Assembly (NCBI RefSeq): GCF_000407365.1
Contig: NZ_ASVU01000001.1
Location: 1,831,501 to 1,895,500, forward strand
Origin: Enterococcus asini ATCC 700915
GTDB taxonomy: Bacteria; Bacillota; Bacilli; Lactobacillales; Enterococcaceae
DNA length: 64,000 bases
Direction: 5' to 3'
How positions within the stretch are numbered: position 1 is the first letter of the stretch; each line of letters starts with the position of its first letter. This document shows positions 37,334 through 46,004 of this stretch, piece after piece. Made by a program: the position numbers and the translations under genes. The notes under the pieces were generated by a model. That model made no database searches, was not told the origin of the DNA, and worked only from the letters and a program-made list of their open reading frames with translations.

Positions 37334-37473
37334 GATGCTCATGTGAAAAGGGTTTCGAGAAATGGCACACCTAAAAATTAAGAATATCACAAGCTGTAAG
37401 TGTTGTTCTTAAGCGGTTTATGAAATTCAAGAGGAATGTTCCGTGTTTTTTTGAACAACTTTTGGGAAAATGC

Positions 37474-37501
37474 TTGCAATGGGTTTGAGATGTGTTATAC
37501 T
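37474..37501 (+). promoter_or_regulatory. Promoter of pflB
   Basis: TTGCAA (37474-37479), 16 bp, TATACT (37496-37501) with TG one base before the -10. The 140 bp upstream is AT-rich and without a gene. GTGTTTTTTTGAACAA (37443-37458) is an imperfect dyad that could be an operator. Confidence 0.75.
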
Positions 37502-37556
37502 AATCCCGTAAAGCTGTTACATATCGTCAACGGCAAAACTAAGGAGGTTTCATTCA

Positions 37557-39836
37557 ATGGCAACTGCGACAAATATTGAAGAAATGAATAAAACTGCGTG
37601 GGCAGGTTTTAACGGTCGTCTTTGGAAAGAAGGCATCGACACCCGTGATTTTATCCAAACAAACTACACTCCATACGAAGGTAGCGCTGATTTCTTAGCT
37701 GAACCAACAGAAGCTACTAACGAACTATGGGGCAAATTGCAACAACTACAAAAACAAGAACGGGAAAACGGCGGCGTGCTAGACATGGAAGCTGACGTGG
37801 TTTCTTCCGCAAACGCTTATGGCGCTGGCTACATCGACGAAAGCTCTAAAGACAAAGAAGCAGTCGTTGGTTTGCAAACTGACAAACCTTTGAAACGTGC
37901 TTTCATGCCTTACGGTGGGATTCGCATGGCTGAAGAAGCATTAGAAAGCTATGGTTACACTCCAAACCCTAAATACACTGAAATTTTCAATGACTACCAC
38001 AAAACACATAACCAAGGTGTATTCGACGTTTACACTCCTGAAATCCGGGCAGCACGTCGTAACAAAATCATCACTGGTCTTCCTGATACTTACGGCCGTG
38101 GCCGGATCGTCGGTGACTACCGTCGGGTTGCATTATACGGTATCGATTACTTGATGGCTGAAAAATTAAAAGACCACACGAACTGTGGCCATGGTCAATT
38201 CACTGAAGAAGATATCCGTCTTCGTGAAGAAATCAACGACCAATACAAAGCATTAAAACGCATGAAAGAAATGGCTGCCGCTTACGGTTACGATATTTCA
38301 AAACCAGCTACTAACGCAAAAGAAGCAGTTCAATGGACTTACTTCGGTTACTTAGCAGCAATTAAAGAACAAAACGGTGCTGCAATGTCTATCGGCCGTA
38401 TTTCTACATTCTTGGATATCTACATCCAACGGGACTTGAAGAACGGTACTTTGACTGAAGAACAAGCACAAGAATTGATTGACCATTTGGTTATGAAATT
38501 GCGTATGGTGAAATTTGCTCGTATCCCTAGCTACAACGAATTGTTCTCTGGTGACCCAGTTTGGGCAACCTTGTCTATCGCTGGTATGGGTATGGACGGC
38601 CGTACTTTGGTAACGAAGAATGACTTCCGTTTCTTGCGTACATTGCAAAACATGGGACCTTCTCCAGAACCAAACTTGACAGTCTTGTATTCTTCTCGTT
38701 TGCCTCAAGGCTTCAAAGACTACGCTGCAAAAATCTCTATCGAGACTTCTTCTATCCAATACGAAAACGACGATGTTATGCGTCCAGTATGGAAAGATGA
38801 CTATGCAATCTGCTGCTGTGTATCCGCAACAGAAACTGGTAAAGAAATGCAATTCTTCGGCGCTCGTGCAAACTTGGCAAAAGCTTTGTTGTACGCAATC
38901 AACGGTGGCGTGGATGAAAAGAGCAAAACACAAGTTGGACCTAAATACCGTGGTATCGAAGGCGACGGCGTTCTAGATTTCGACGAAGTTATGGAAAAAT
39001 ATGACGACATGATGGAATGGTTAGCAGGTATGTATGTAAATACTTTGAACTGCATCCACTACATGCATGACAAATATTTCTACGAAGCAGCTGAACTTGC
39101 TTTGATGGATACAAACTTGAAACGTACTTTTGCAACTGGTATCGCTGGTTTCTCTCACGTAGTTGACTCCTTGTCCGCTATTAAATATGCAAAAGTTACA
39201 CCAATTCGTGACGAAGATGGTTTGGCTATCGACTACAAGATCGAAGGCGACTTCCCTAAATATGGTAACGACGATGACCGTGCCGATGACTTGGCTGTTT
39301 GGTTGCTACAAACATTCATGGAAAAATTGGAACACTACCACACTTACCGTAACTCTGAACCAACAACTTCAATCCTAACAATCACTTCTAACGTGGTTTA
39401 TGGTAAAGCTACTGGGGCTCTTCCTGACGGTCGGGCTGCTGGCGAACCTTTGGCACCAGGTGCTAACCCATCTTACGGCGCTGAAACTCACGGATTGTTG
39501 GCTTCCTTGAATTCCTTGACTAAATTGCCTTACGAATTGGCTTTGGATGGTATCTCTAACACTCAAAGTATCAACCCTGAAGCATTAGGTCATGACGAAG
39601 AAGAACAAATCGATTCCTTGACTCACGTCTTGGATGGTTACTTCAACCAAGGAGCACACCACTTGAACGTGAACGTGTTCAACAAAGAAAAATTGTTGGA
39701 TGCTATGGAACACCCAGAAAAAGAAGAATATGCTAACTTCACTATCCGGGTTTCTGGATATGCAGTTAAATTTATCGACCTTACTCGTGAACAACAAATG
39801 GACGTTATTAGCCGGACATTCCACGATCACATGTAA
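37557..39836 (+). CDS. pflB: Formate acetyltransferase (pyruvate formate-lyase)
   Basis: A 759-residue glycyl-radical enzyme that cleaves pyruvate with CoA to acetyl-CoA and formate under anaerobic conditions. Gly734 in [10 protein letters not shown] carries the radical. The active-site cysteine pair lies in [10 protein letters not shown] (Cys420-Cys421, with an extra Cys419). Codon use is visibly more biased than in neighbours (uniform TTG, AAC, CAA, GGT, GAA), fitting a highly expressed glycolytic-end enzyme. AAGGAGGTTTC precedes ATG. A strong promoter drives it, and pflA follows after a moderate terminator. Confidence 0.98.
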   Translation: MATATNIEEMNKTAWAGFNGRLWKEGIDTRDFIQTNYTPYEGSADFLAEPTEATNELWGKLQQLQKQERENGGVLDMEADVVSSANAYGAGYIDESSKDKEAVVGLQTDKPLKRAFMPYGGIRMAEEALESYGYTPNPKYTEIFNDYHKTHNQGVFDVYTPEIRAARRNKIITGLPDTYGRGRIVGDYRRVALYGIDYLMAEKLKDHTNCGHGQFTEEDIRLREEINDQYKALKRMKEMAAAYGYDISKPATNAKEAVQWTYFGYLAAIKEQNGAAMSIGRISTFLDIYIQRDLKNGTLTEEQAQELIDHLVMKLRMVKFARIPSYNELFSGDPVWATLSIAGMGMDGRTLVTKNDFRFLRTLQNMGPSPEPNLTVLYSSRLPQGFKDYAAKISIETSSIQYENDDVMRPVWKDDYAICCCVSATETGKEMQFFGARANLAKALLYAINGGVDEKSKTQVGPKYRGIEGDGVLDFDEVMEKYDDMMEWLAGMYVNTLNCIHYMHDKYFYEAAELALMDTNLKRTFATGIAGFSHVVDSLSAIKYAKVTPIRDEDGLAIDYKIEGDFPKYGNDDDRADDLAVWLLQTFMEKLEHYHTYRNSEPTTSILTITSNVVYGKATGALPDGRAAGEPLAPGANPSYGAETHGLLASLNSLTKLPYELALDGISNTQSINPEALGHDEEEQIDSLTHVLDGYFNQGAHHLNVNVFNKEKLLDAMEHPEKEEYANFTIRVSGYAVKFIDLTREQQMDVISRTFHDHM

Positions 39837-39861
39837 GAAGATAACACAATAGGCAATACAG

Positions 39862-39890
39862 GGCGGATGGACGGTGTTCATCCGCCTTTT
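39862..39890 (+). terminator. Moderate terminator between pflB and pflA
   Basis: GGCGGATG (39862-39869) pairs with CATCCGCC (39879-39886), followed by only four T. It may partly reduce pflA relative to pflB. Confidence 0.7.
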
Positions 39891-39970
39891 GCCACTTATT
39901 CGTGGGAGTTTTCCGACAATAAGCACTCTTTGGCAAGGATCGAATGTGTACCAGAAAGGAAGATCAACCA

Positions 39971-40744
39971 ATGGCAGAAACAGAAGAATTATACGGCATT
40001 GTCCACTCTACAGAAAGCTTTGGCTCAGTAGATGGACCGGGTGTCCGGTTTATCGTATTTATGCAAGGATGTCGCATGCGTTGTCAATTTTGTCACAATC
40101 CGGATACTTGGATGTTGCAAAATCCGAAAGCGCGGAAACGCACGGCGGATGATGTTTTAGAAGAAGCTTTGCACTACCGTAGTTACTGGGGACAAAAAGG
40201 TGGGATCACTGTTAGTGGTGGGGAACCATTGTTGCAAATTGACTTTTTGATTGATCTTTTCAAAAAGGCCAAAGCCATGGGAATTACCACGACAATCGAT
40301 ACTTGTGGTCAACCTTTCACCCGGGAAGAACCCTTCTTCAGCAAGTTCAATGAATTGATGGAATACACGGACCTCTTGTTGTTTGATATTAAACACATTG
40401 ATGAAGAAGCCCATAAAAAATTAACCCGTCAATCCAACACACCGATTTTGGAAATGGCAAAATACTTGTCTGAAATCGGGAAACCTGTCTGGATTCGTCA
40501 CGTCTTGGTTCCTGAACGAAGCGACTACGATGAATACTTGATTCGCTTGGATACATTTATCAAGAGCTTGAACAATGTGGACAAAGTGGAAATCTTGCCT
40601 TACCACACCATGGGGCGCTACAAATGGGAAGAGTTAAACTTGACCTATCCCCTAAAAGGAATCAAGCCGCCAACGGAAGAACGGGTGGAAAATGCCAAAC
40701 GCTTGCTTCACACTAGTGAGTACACCGGTTATTTGACCCGCTAA
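39971..40744 (+). CDS. pflA: Pyruvate formate-lyase activating enzyme
   Basis: A 257-residue radical-SAM enzyme that installs the glycyl radical on PflB. The 4Fe-4S binding CxxxCxxC motif is CRMRCQFC, near residue 38, and VSGGEPLLQ is the GGE motif contacting S-adenosylmethionine. ATG 39971 is set by AAGGAAG about 12 nt upstream; the frame extends to 39944 without an SD. It lies downstream of pflB in the same direction, the standard arrangement, with a terminator-like hairpin between that may tune the activator below its target. Confidence 0.97.
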   Translation: MAETEELYGIVHSTESFGSVDGPGVRFIVFMQGCRMRCQFCHNPDTWMLQNPKARKRTADDVLEEALHYRSYWGQKGGITVSGGEPLLQIDFLIDLFKKAKAMGITTTIDTCGQPFTREEPFFSKFNELMEYTDLLLFDIKHIDEEAHKKLTRQSNTPILEMAKYLSEIGKPVWIRHVLVPERSDYDEYLIRLDTFIKSLNNVDKVEILPYHTMGRYKWEELNLTYPLKGIKPPTEERVENAKRLLHTSEYTGYLTR

Positions 40745-40758
40745 AAAAGCGTCACGAG

Positions 40759-40791
40759 AACAGGAAAGAAGTGATTTCTTTCCTGTTTTTT
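40759..40791 (+). terminator. Terminator of pflA
   Basis: AACAGGAAAGAA pairs with TTTCTTTCCTGTT, 4-nt loop, followed by T-run. Confidence 0.92.
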
Positions 40792-40833
40792 GTTATTATG
40801 GAAAGGAATCTAATCAAAGGAGCGAATCGACTT

Positions 40834-41763
40834 ATGTCAAAAGTTTTAGTATTTGGTCACCAAAATCCTGATACGGATGCAATTGGGGCAGCGATTGCCT
40901 TTGCCAACTTACAACAAGTATTAGAGGTGGATGCAGAAGCCGTGGCTTTAGGCACACCTTCTGAAGAAACCCAGTTTGCTTTGGATCATTTCGGTCTAGC
41001 AGCACCTCGGGTTATTGAAGCGGTAAAACCAGAAACCGACACTGTAATGTTAGTGGATCACAATGAATTCCAACAAAGTGTTTCTGATATTGCGGATGTT
41101 ACTGTCTTGGCAGTGGTAGACCATCACCGGATTGCTAATTTTGAAACAGCGAACCCTTTATACTACCGAGCAGAACCAGTGGGCTGCACGAGCACCATCA
41201 TTTACAAATTGTATCAAGAATATGAAGCGGAAATTCCTCAAGCAATTGCCGGAATCATGTTATCTGCAATTATTTCCGATACCTTGTTGTTCAAATCACC
41301 AACTTGCACACCTGAAGATATCAATGCGGCAGAAAAATTAGCCGACATCGCGAAGGTGGACTTAAACAGCTATGGCTTGGAAATGTTAAAAGCCGGCACT
41401 AATTTAGGCGACAAGTCAGCGGCAGAACTTTTGGACTTAGATGCGAAAAGTTTCCCAATGGGGGGCAAAACAGTCCGTATCGCCCAAGTGAACACCGTAG
41501 ACTTAAAAGAAGTCTTTAACCGTCAGCAAGAATTAGAAGCTGCCATGGTAGCGGAAAATGCGGCGAAAGGGTATGACTTGTTCCTGTTGATTGCTACTGA
41601 CATTCTAGACAGTAACTCGGAATTATTGGCAGTGGGTGCGCCTCTTGAAGTGGTGGAAACGGCTTTTGCTACGACTTTAACCGATAACCGGGCTTTCTTA
41701 CCAGGCGTTGTCTCCCGTAAGAAACAAGTGGTTCCTCAATTAACCGTAGCTTTCGAAGGATAA
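40834..41763 (+). CDS. ppaC: Manganese-dependent inorganic pyrophosphatase, family II
   Basis: A 309-residue family II pyrophosphatase of the DHH superfamily, which hydrolyses pyrophosphate released by biosynthesis. Metal-binding segments [21 protein letters not shown] and [10 protein letters not shown] are present, and the C-terminal DHHA2 domain ends with [10 protein letters not shown], the substrate-binding SRKKQ signature. ATG 40834 has AAAGGAG about 13 nt upstream; a longer frame from 40771 overlaps the pflA terminator. Single gene with a strong terminator. Confidence 0.97.
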   Translation: MSKVLVFGHQNPDTDAIGAAIAFANLQQVLEVDAEAVALGTPSEETQFALDHFGLAAPRVIEAVKPETDTVMLVDHNEFQQSVSDIADVTVLAVVDHHRIANFETANPLYYRAEPVGCTSTIIYKLYQEYEAEIPQAIAGIMLSAIISDTLLFKSPTCTPEDINAAEKLADIAKVDLNSYGLEMLKAGTNLGDKSAAELLDLDAKSFPMGGKTVRIAQVNTVDLKEVFNRQQELEAAMVAENAAKGYDLFLLIATDILDSNSELLAVGAPLEVVETAFATTLTDNRAFLPGVVSRKKQVVPQLTVAFEG

Positions 41764-41769
41764 AAATGG

Positions 41770-41830
41770 AGACTTGTTTCCTTAAGAGTGCCAGCTAAGC
41801 CGCTCTCTTTTGGGAAACAAGTCTTTTTTT
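41770..41830 (+). terminator. Terminator of ppaC
   Basis: AGACTTGTTTCC (41770-41781) pairs with GGAAACAAGTCT (41813-41824), with an inner AGAG/CTCT stem, then T-run. Confidence 0.92.
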
Positions 41831-41841
41831 GAGGTGAAGAC

Positions 41842-42681
41842 ATGAAGATTTATTACGATACGAGAAAATCGAAACTGTATGAGCTCCAAGCTAAGGTGTT
41901 TTTTACCCCTTTGATGACCTTTTTACAAGCACGACCTAACTGTACCTTGCGGGAGCTGAATCAGCAGTTTTCTGAAAAAGGCTTTGTGAAATACTTGGAG
42001 TCTTGCATCGAAGTGGGCTGGATTGAGCGTGCCGATCGGCGTTATCAACTGAACTTGCCGTTTTATACGCAAGAAGATCAACAACAAGTCGGAAAAGAAG
42101 CAGCGGTGCAAGAGTTGTTACAGGATTTATTACACTTATCACAAGAGGAGTTAGCTACTTTTTTGCAACCTTTTGTGACGTGTCAGCCAGAGACTGCTTA
42201 TTTGGTAGCTGACGATGTGCCTATGGGTAGGCTTCAGGAAGCTGGATTACCAGGAGATTTACAGGCTTTTAGTTTGGTAACAAAACCTGACGCCTCAGAT
42301 TTAGCGGGGTATTTTGTAGCAAATCGTCATTTGGAGGAGCCGGTTATTTACAGTCAGCTTGCTCAGTTGATTGGGGATGTGGATGAGGAGTATTACTTTC
42401 AGCAAGTTCAGTGGATTTTAAGTCGTGTGGGAAAAGGCAAAGCGCCAAAAGCAAACATCTTTTATGAGAGTCTTTTGCGGACTGGAATCTTAACAAAGGA
42501 GAATCAATTGACGATTCTCTATCTACGGAATCTCTCAGAAACGACTGAATTAAAAACAAAAATCATGAAGTTAAATCATTTTGAAATAAGTGTTTTACTA
42601 GGTTTTCTATGTGAAAACCGCTTTAAAGGGCTGTTTCGATGGTTTTATAAAGAAAAGACTATCCTTGCAAATAAAAGATAA
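41842..42681 (+). CDS. DUF1803-like hypothetical protein
   Basis: A 279-residue soluble protein. The start (MKIYYDTRKSKLYELQ) and the CTLRELNQQF...KYLESCIEVGWIERADRRYQLNLP region resemble DUF1803 proteins of streptococci and enterococci. That part looks like a helix-turn-helix-type helical module, from the leader of a small winged domain. The C-terminal 80 residues are helical and charged. Function is unknown in the family. SD TTGAGGTGAAGAC precedes ATG 41842. There is no terminator or clear promoter around it besides the ppaC terminator immediately upstream. The DUF assignment is from memory and tentative. Confidence 0.7.
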   Translation: MKIYYDTRKSKLYELQAKVFFTPLMTFLQARPNCTLRELNQQFSEKGFVKYLESCIEVGWIERADRRYQLNLPFYTQEDQQQVGKEAAVQELLQDLLHLSQEELATFLQPFVTCQPETAYLVADDVPMGRLQEAGLPGDLQAFSLVTKPDASDLAGYFVANRHLEEPVIYSQLAQLIGDVDEEYYFQQVQWILSRVGKGKAPKANIFYESLLRTGILTKENQLTILYLRNLSETTELKTKIMKLNHFEISVLLGFLCENRFKGLFRWFYKEKTILANKR

Positions 42682-42709
42682 AATAATTAGAAAATAATAA
42701 ATGTTATGA

Positions 42710-42738
42710 TTGTGAAAATTTTTCATGCGTGTTACACT
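42710..42738 (+). promoter_or_regulatory. Promoter of the 148-residue hypothetical gene
   Basis: TTGTGA (42710-42715), 17 bp, TACACT (42733-42738) with TG one base before the -10. It excludes a start codon at 42725, which would lie upstream of the transcript. Confidence 0.8.
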
Positions 42739-42763
42739 CTTTTTAGAAGATCAAAAGGAGGAC

Positions 42764-43210
42764 ATGAAATTGGAAAATTATCAGGATATAACTGTACCGC
42801 AGCAAGCAAAAACCGTCGGCGAAGTCGTAACGTTTGTTTCCATGGTGGAGGTGGAACGTGCCCGAAAAGAGTTGAAGTTGAGCCAAATTGATGAGAGTCA
42901 CTTTTCTGATGCCGAGATGATCCTTGCCATTCAAAAGCAAAAAGAAGTCGCTGCGTCTACAGTGGTTCCGGTGATTTTAGACTGGTTGGTGGACTCGAAC
43001 TTCATTCTTTCCCCATCTCAAGCTTCGGCATTTATTCGTGATGAAGAGAAATATGCCGGTAATGGCTATCAGTACAAGACCATTGGGGAGTTGGACTTTG
43101 ATAGCAATGGGAACTATTACTTGGTGGTAGCTTCTAGTCCGCAAAAGAAAGTTGCTTCAATCTACAAGGTGTATACCAGTGGTTCCATTCAAGAACTCGT
43201 AGTGCAATAA
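42764..43210 (+). CDS. Hypothetical protein of 148 residues
   Basis: I do not recognise this protein. It starts at ATG 42764 behind AAAAGGAGGAC and has its own near-consensus promoter and a perfect palindromic terminator, so it is a real, probably well expressed gene. There is no signal peptide or membrane helix. The first half is helical and charged (VEVERARKELKLSQIDESHFSDAEMILAIQ is split by turns). The second half is beta-like, with KTIGELDFDSNGNYYLVVASS resembling a small repeat strand pair. The N-terminal QAKTVGEVVTFVSMVEVERA could be a coiled element. No neighbouring gene indicates its role. Confidence 0.75.
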   Translation: MKLENYQDITVPQQAKTVGEVVTFVSMVEVERARKELKLSQIDESHFSDAEMILAIQKQKEVAASTVVPVILDWLVDSNFILSPSQASAFIRDEEKYAGNGYQYKTIGELDFDSNGNYYLVVASSPQKKVASIYKVYTSGSIQELVVQ

Positions 43211-43235
43211 GTCGTAAATCAAATCTGAGTAAACT

Positions 43236-43269
43236 AAAAGGAGCTTGAGAATTCTCAAGCTCCTTTTTT
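43236..43269. terminator. Bidirectional terminator
   Basis: A perfect palindrome, AAAAGGAGCTTGAGAA and its complement, with a T-run on the plus side and A-run on the other. It serves both the 148-residue gene and the minus-strand membrane gene. Confidence 0.93.
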
Positions 43270-43282
43270 GATGTCTTTTTCT

Positions 43283-43921
43283 TTAAGAAGGAGTGTTTTC
43301 CAGTTCTTGTGTAAGAGCGTCTTTTTTCAAAGCCCAGTAAAAGAACAAGCTGATAATGCTCACATTGGCAACCGTCACCAGTAAGGTGCCGAAGTTTGGC
43401 AAGATAAACTCGGTACTGAAGACGCTAAAAAGAACACTGAGCAAATAGAGCATCATATCCATGCCTAAGAGAAAGGCCATCGGGTGTGCTTTTGGATTTG
43501 AGATAAACGTAATCAGGTAAAAGAGCATGCCCACTAAAGCCACTAAGACTTGCACACCAGCTGTCAAAATATAGTATAAGGATTGGGTGTCAAAAATCAG
43601 TAAAAAGGTTCGCAGAAATAAAAAGGCATAGCCAATGAAAGTGAAAAGCGTGGCTTCCCGAAATTCCACCCAATGATTGACCCGAGCAAACCGACAAACT
43701 AAGCCGCTAAAGACTACCAACATCAAGATGAAAAGATGGTAAAACAAAGCGGAAATCGGACCACCATTGGCGAAGTCTGTATGGAGGGGCAAAGGGGTGG
43801 AATAAAAAACAGTCTGTTGATCTAAAAAAAGCAAACACAAGATAAAAAACAAAACGGTGATAAAGCCGCTGAAGACTGCTATCTTCCCGGACTTTCTATT
43901 TGTAAATAACGGCTGACCCAT
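43283..43921 (-). CDS. Polytopic membrane protein of unknown function
   Basis: A 212-residue protein with about six membrane helices and a short polar loop (TPLPLHTDFANGGP) after helix 1. No family motif is recognised. Start ATG 43921 is chosen because AAGAGGAG stands 7 nt upstream on the minus strand; the frame could extend to 44068, but that reaches into the insertion sequence. The IS lies about 90 bp upstream of this start, inside what was its promoter region, so its expression may have changed. Confidence 0.7.
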   Translation of the reverse strand: MGQPLFTNRKSGKIAVFSGFITVLFFILCLLFLDQQTVFYSTPLPLHTDFANGGPISALFYHLFILMLVVFSGLVCRFARVNHWVEFREATLFTFIGYAFLFLRTFLLIFDTQSLYYILTAGVQVLVALVGMLFYLITFISNPKAHPMAFLLGMDMMLYLLSVLFSVFSTEFILPNFGTLLVTVANVSIISLFFYWALKKDALTQELENTPS

Positions 43922-44002
43922 TAAAAAACTCCTCTTCATTTGATTATCATATAAGAATAGTAACAAAATAATAAGTAAATGTCGAATGAATCTCATAAGA
44001 AA

Positions 44003-44010
44003 ATCTAATT
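44003..44010 (+). repeat. Target-site duplication, left copy
   Basis: ATCTAATT immediately outside the left inverted repeat; an identical 8-mer is at 45339-45346. Confidence 0.93.
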
Positions 44011-44038
44011 GATAGCGTAAAATATTTTGTGTAAATAG
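44011..44038 (+). repeat. Left terminal inverted repeat of the IS
   Basis: 28-bp terminus starting GATAGCGT; pairs with the right terminus at 45311-45338. Confidence 0.85.
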
Positions 44039-44117
44039 AAATTTAGGGTAGAAAAAGAGAAAGTCCATTCTGTAAAATTAAAGTTACGACACCGAAATTT
44101 TATAGGAGGACTTTCTC

Positions 44118-45287
44118 ATGACTAATTTTACTACAGAAATTATGCAAACACTACTCAATAAAGGCGATTTAGATGAATTATTTCGGGATCATTTAGAACG
44201 AGCGATTAATTCACTTCTACAAGCAGAGCTAACTGCTTTTTTAGACTACGAAAAATATGATCGAAATGGATTCAATTCAGGAAATTCCCGTAACGGGAAT
44301 TATTCACGTACATTTAAAACAGAATATGGAGAGCTAAATTTAACTATTCCTAGAGATCGGAATGGCGAATTTTCTCAACAAACACTCCCAGCATATAAGA
44401 GAACCAATGATTCGTTAGAAACGACCGTTATCCAATTATTTCAAAAAGGCATTACGATGGCTGAAATTTCCGAATTAATTGAAAAAATGTATGGGCATCA
44501 CTATACGCCACAAACGATCTCCAACATGAGTAAACTCGTGTCTGAAGACGTTTTAGCATTTAAAGAAAGAACGTTAGAAGCCAGTTATTCCGTTATCTTT
44601 ATGGATGCGACACATATTCCTTTGAAGAGACAAACCGTTTCAAAAGAAGCCGTGTACATTACGATTGGTATCCGATTGGATGGAACCAAAGAAGTTCTTG
44701 GGTTCACTATCGCCCCAACGGAATCCGCGTATATTTGGAAAGAAGTTCTTCAAGATCTTAAAAACCGTGGGTTAGAAGAGGTTTTATTAGTGGTAACCGA
44801 TGGTTTAAGTGGTATCGAAGAAAGTATCCATAGTGTGTATCCGAATGCACAATTTCAACAATGCTGTGTACATGTATCTAGAAATATCGCACATAAAGTG
44901 CGTATTCGAGATCGAAAAGAAATTTGTGAGGAGTTCAAAGCGGTTTACCAAGCAACGTCTAAAGAAGAGGCATTGGCTCAAGTGGACTTTATGGTCAAAA
45001 AATGGGGAAAGCAGTATCCAAGAGTTGTCAATCTGCTCTTGAATCCTGCCATAGTCACATTTTATAATTTTCCTCCCACTATCAGACGAACCATCTATTC
45101 AACGAACTTAATCGAAGGATTTAATAAACAATTAAAACGGTATACTCGAAGAAAAGAACAATTTCCAAATGAAGACTCTTTAGAAAGATTTTTAGTGTCG
45201 CAATTTAATCAATATAACCAAAAATTTTTAGGCAGGATTCACAAAGGATTTAAAGAAATTCAGGATACATTAGAGTCAATGATTTAA
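44118..45287 (+). CDS. IS256-family transposase
   Basis: A 389-residue mutator-type (IS256) transposase. The DDE acidic residues appear as Asp in FMDATHIPL, Asp in LLVVTDGLSG, and Glu in STNLIEGFNKQ. Other family marks are YNSGNSRNG-like GFNSGNSRNGNYSR and IPRDRNGEF near the N-terminus, and QQCCVHVSRNI in the middle. The frame is intact with no internal stop. SD ATAGGAGGA precedes ATG. The gene is more AT-rich than the surrounding core genes, fitting its mobile origin. Confidence 0.96.
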   Translation: MTNFTTEIMQTLLNKGDLDELFRDHLERAINSLLQAELTAFLDYEKYDRNGFNSGNSRNGNYSRTFKTEYGELNLTIPRDRNGEFSQQTLPAYKRTNDSLETTVIQLFQKGITMAEISELIEKMYGHHYTPQTISNMSKLVSEDVLAFKERTLEASYSVIFMDATHIPLKRQTVSKEAVYITIGIRLDGTKEVLGFTIAPTESAYIWKEVLQDLKNRGLEEVLLVVTDGLSGIEESIHSVYPNAQFQQCCVHVSRNIAHKVRIRDRKEICEEFKAVYQATSKEEALAQVDFMVKKWGKQYPRVVNLLLNPAIVTFYNFPPTIRRTIYSTNLIEGFNKQLKRYTRRKEQFPNEDSLERFLVSQFNQYNQKFLGRIHKGFKEIQDTLESMI

Positions 45288-45310
45288 CTGTAATTAACGG
45301 AATGGATTTT

Positions 45311-45338
45311 CCATTTACACATAATTCTTGACGCTACC
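45311..45338 (+). repeat. Right terminal inverted repeat of the IS
   Basis: 28-bp terminus ending GACGCTACC. It contains TTGACG (45328-45333), an outward-facing -35-like hexamer. Confidence 0.85.
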
Positions 45339-45346
45339 ATCTAATT
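45339..45346 (+). repeat. Target-site duplication, right copy
   Basis: ATCTAATT, identical to 44003-44010. Confidence 0.93.
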
Positions 45347-45902
45347 GTTAGCATTTTTCTTTGAAGAAAATCTATTTTCAATTTTTACTTTTGTTGAAAA
45401 ATCCAATAAACACGAGTTTTCATGAGTTTCTGTCTTTTTTTTGAATCCTCTCAATTTATTGGAAAAAAATGAAAAAGCTTGTGATAGGTGTACTTTTCAA
45501 TTTCTAGAATTGAAAAGGAGGTCTGTTTTCGTTAAAAGTGTCTCAAACGGATTTTTTCTTTTTTAGAGAATGGTCCGGTTCTGAGCAAAAAATTGAAAGC
45601 AAATACATTTTATTGGTGAATTATTCTTGCTAGGAAAACAACTGTCCTTTTTGTTAGGTGAGTGTTATTTTCTTATAAAACAAAAGTAATTTTATCTGAT
45701 CTCTCATTTTATGATGGATAACTTAAAAAAACGATCATTATGAATGTTTTTTTGTAAATTACTGTAAAATGTCTATACAAAAAGAATGTAAGCGCGATAA
45801 AAAACAAGAGAAAGAAAATGAGCGAAAGAAAACACGAAAAAAGATGATAAGAACTCAATTTTTTTGTGATTAACTGCTTTCGAATCATTAAGGTTGTGTT
45901 AT
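45347..45902 (+). other. Long AT-rich intergenic region upstream of the glycogen operon
   Basis: About 550 nt with no convincing gene. It holds: a 12-codon frame at 45469-45507 (MKKLVIGVLFNF, signal-peptide-like and cut short); an inverted repeat TTTTCAATT-tctag-AATTGAAAA at 45494-45516; a perfect SD (AAAAGGAGGT, 45513-45522) with no start codon at normal distance, only a GTG at 45538 opening a 31-codon frame; and a catabolite-responsive-like element at 45787-45800. It may be a large regulatory region, or a decayed gene. Confidence 0.5.
45787..45800 (+). promoter_or_regulatory. Candidate catabolite-responsive element (cre)
   Basis: TGTAAGCGCGATAA fits 12 of 14 positions of the cre consensus TGWAARCGYTWWCW. 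It lies about 115 bp before the predicted glgB transcription start, where CcpA commonly acts. Confidence 0.45.
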
Positions 45903-45908
45903 TATAAT
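45880..45908 (+). promoter_or_regulatory. Predicted promoter of the glycogen operon
   Basis: Exact -10 TATAAT (45903-45908); the -35 at 17-bp spacing is TCGAAT, poor, which would fit a promoter needing an activator. Predicted start about 45915. Confidence 0.55.
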
Positions 45909-45914
45909 ATTAGA

Positions 45915-45999
45915 AAACTCTGGTGCCTAGAAAACCTGCTTTCGATGAGGTTTTTTTGCGTTTGCCAGAGTGGCTAAGATTAGTGAAAAGGAAAGGACA
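45915..45999 (+). ncRNA. Nested-hairpin leader of the glg operon
   Basis: The predicted transcript begins with a 7-bp outer stem, ACTCTGG (45917-45923) with CCAGAGT (45965-45971). Inside it is a terminator-like hairpin, AAAACCT (45931-45937) with AGGTTTT (45948-45954) running into TTTTTTT. The glgB SD follows at 45991. No known riboswitch class is recognised. Confidence 0.5.
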
Positions 46000-46004
46000 A
46001 TGGT

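Larger units (their letters stand above)
44011..45338 (+). mobile_element. Complete IS256-family insertion sequence
   Basis: A 1328-bp element bounded by imperfect inverted repeats: GATAGCGTAAAATATTTTGT (first 20 bases) and, at the other end, the complement of AATTCTTGACGCTACC. About 23 of 28 terminal positions match. It is flanked by an exact 8-bp duplication and encodes one intact transposase, so insertion is probably recent. The transposase resembles the IS905/IS1310-type branch of IS256; the exact ISfinder name cannot be given by eye. Confidence 0.95.

Noticed and set aside
37344-37458. Rex- or Fnr-like operators before pflB
   Set aside because: TGTGAAAAGGGTTTCGAGA and GTGTTTTTTTGAACAA are only partial dyads with several mismatches to the TTGTGA-N6-TCACAA pattern; kept as a remark only.
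38352-38933. Long antisense frame inside pflB (193 codons)
   Set aside because: Shadow of a highly codon-biased gene; rich in Cys/His/Gln with no protein family character.
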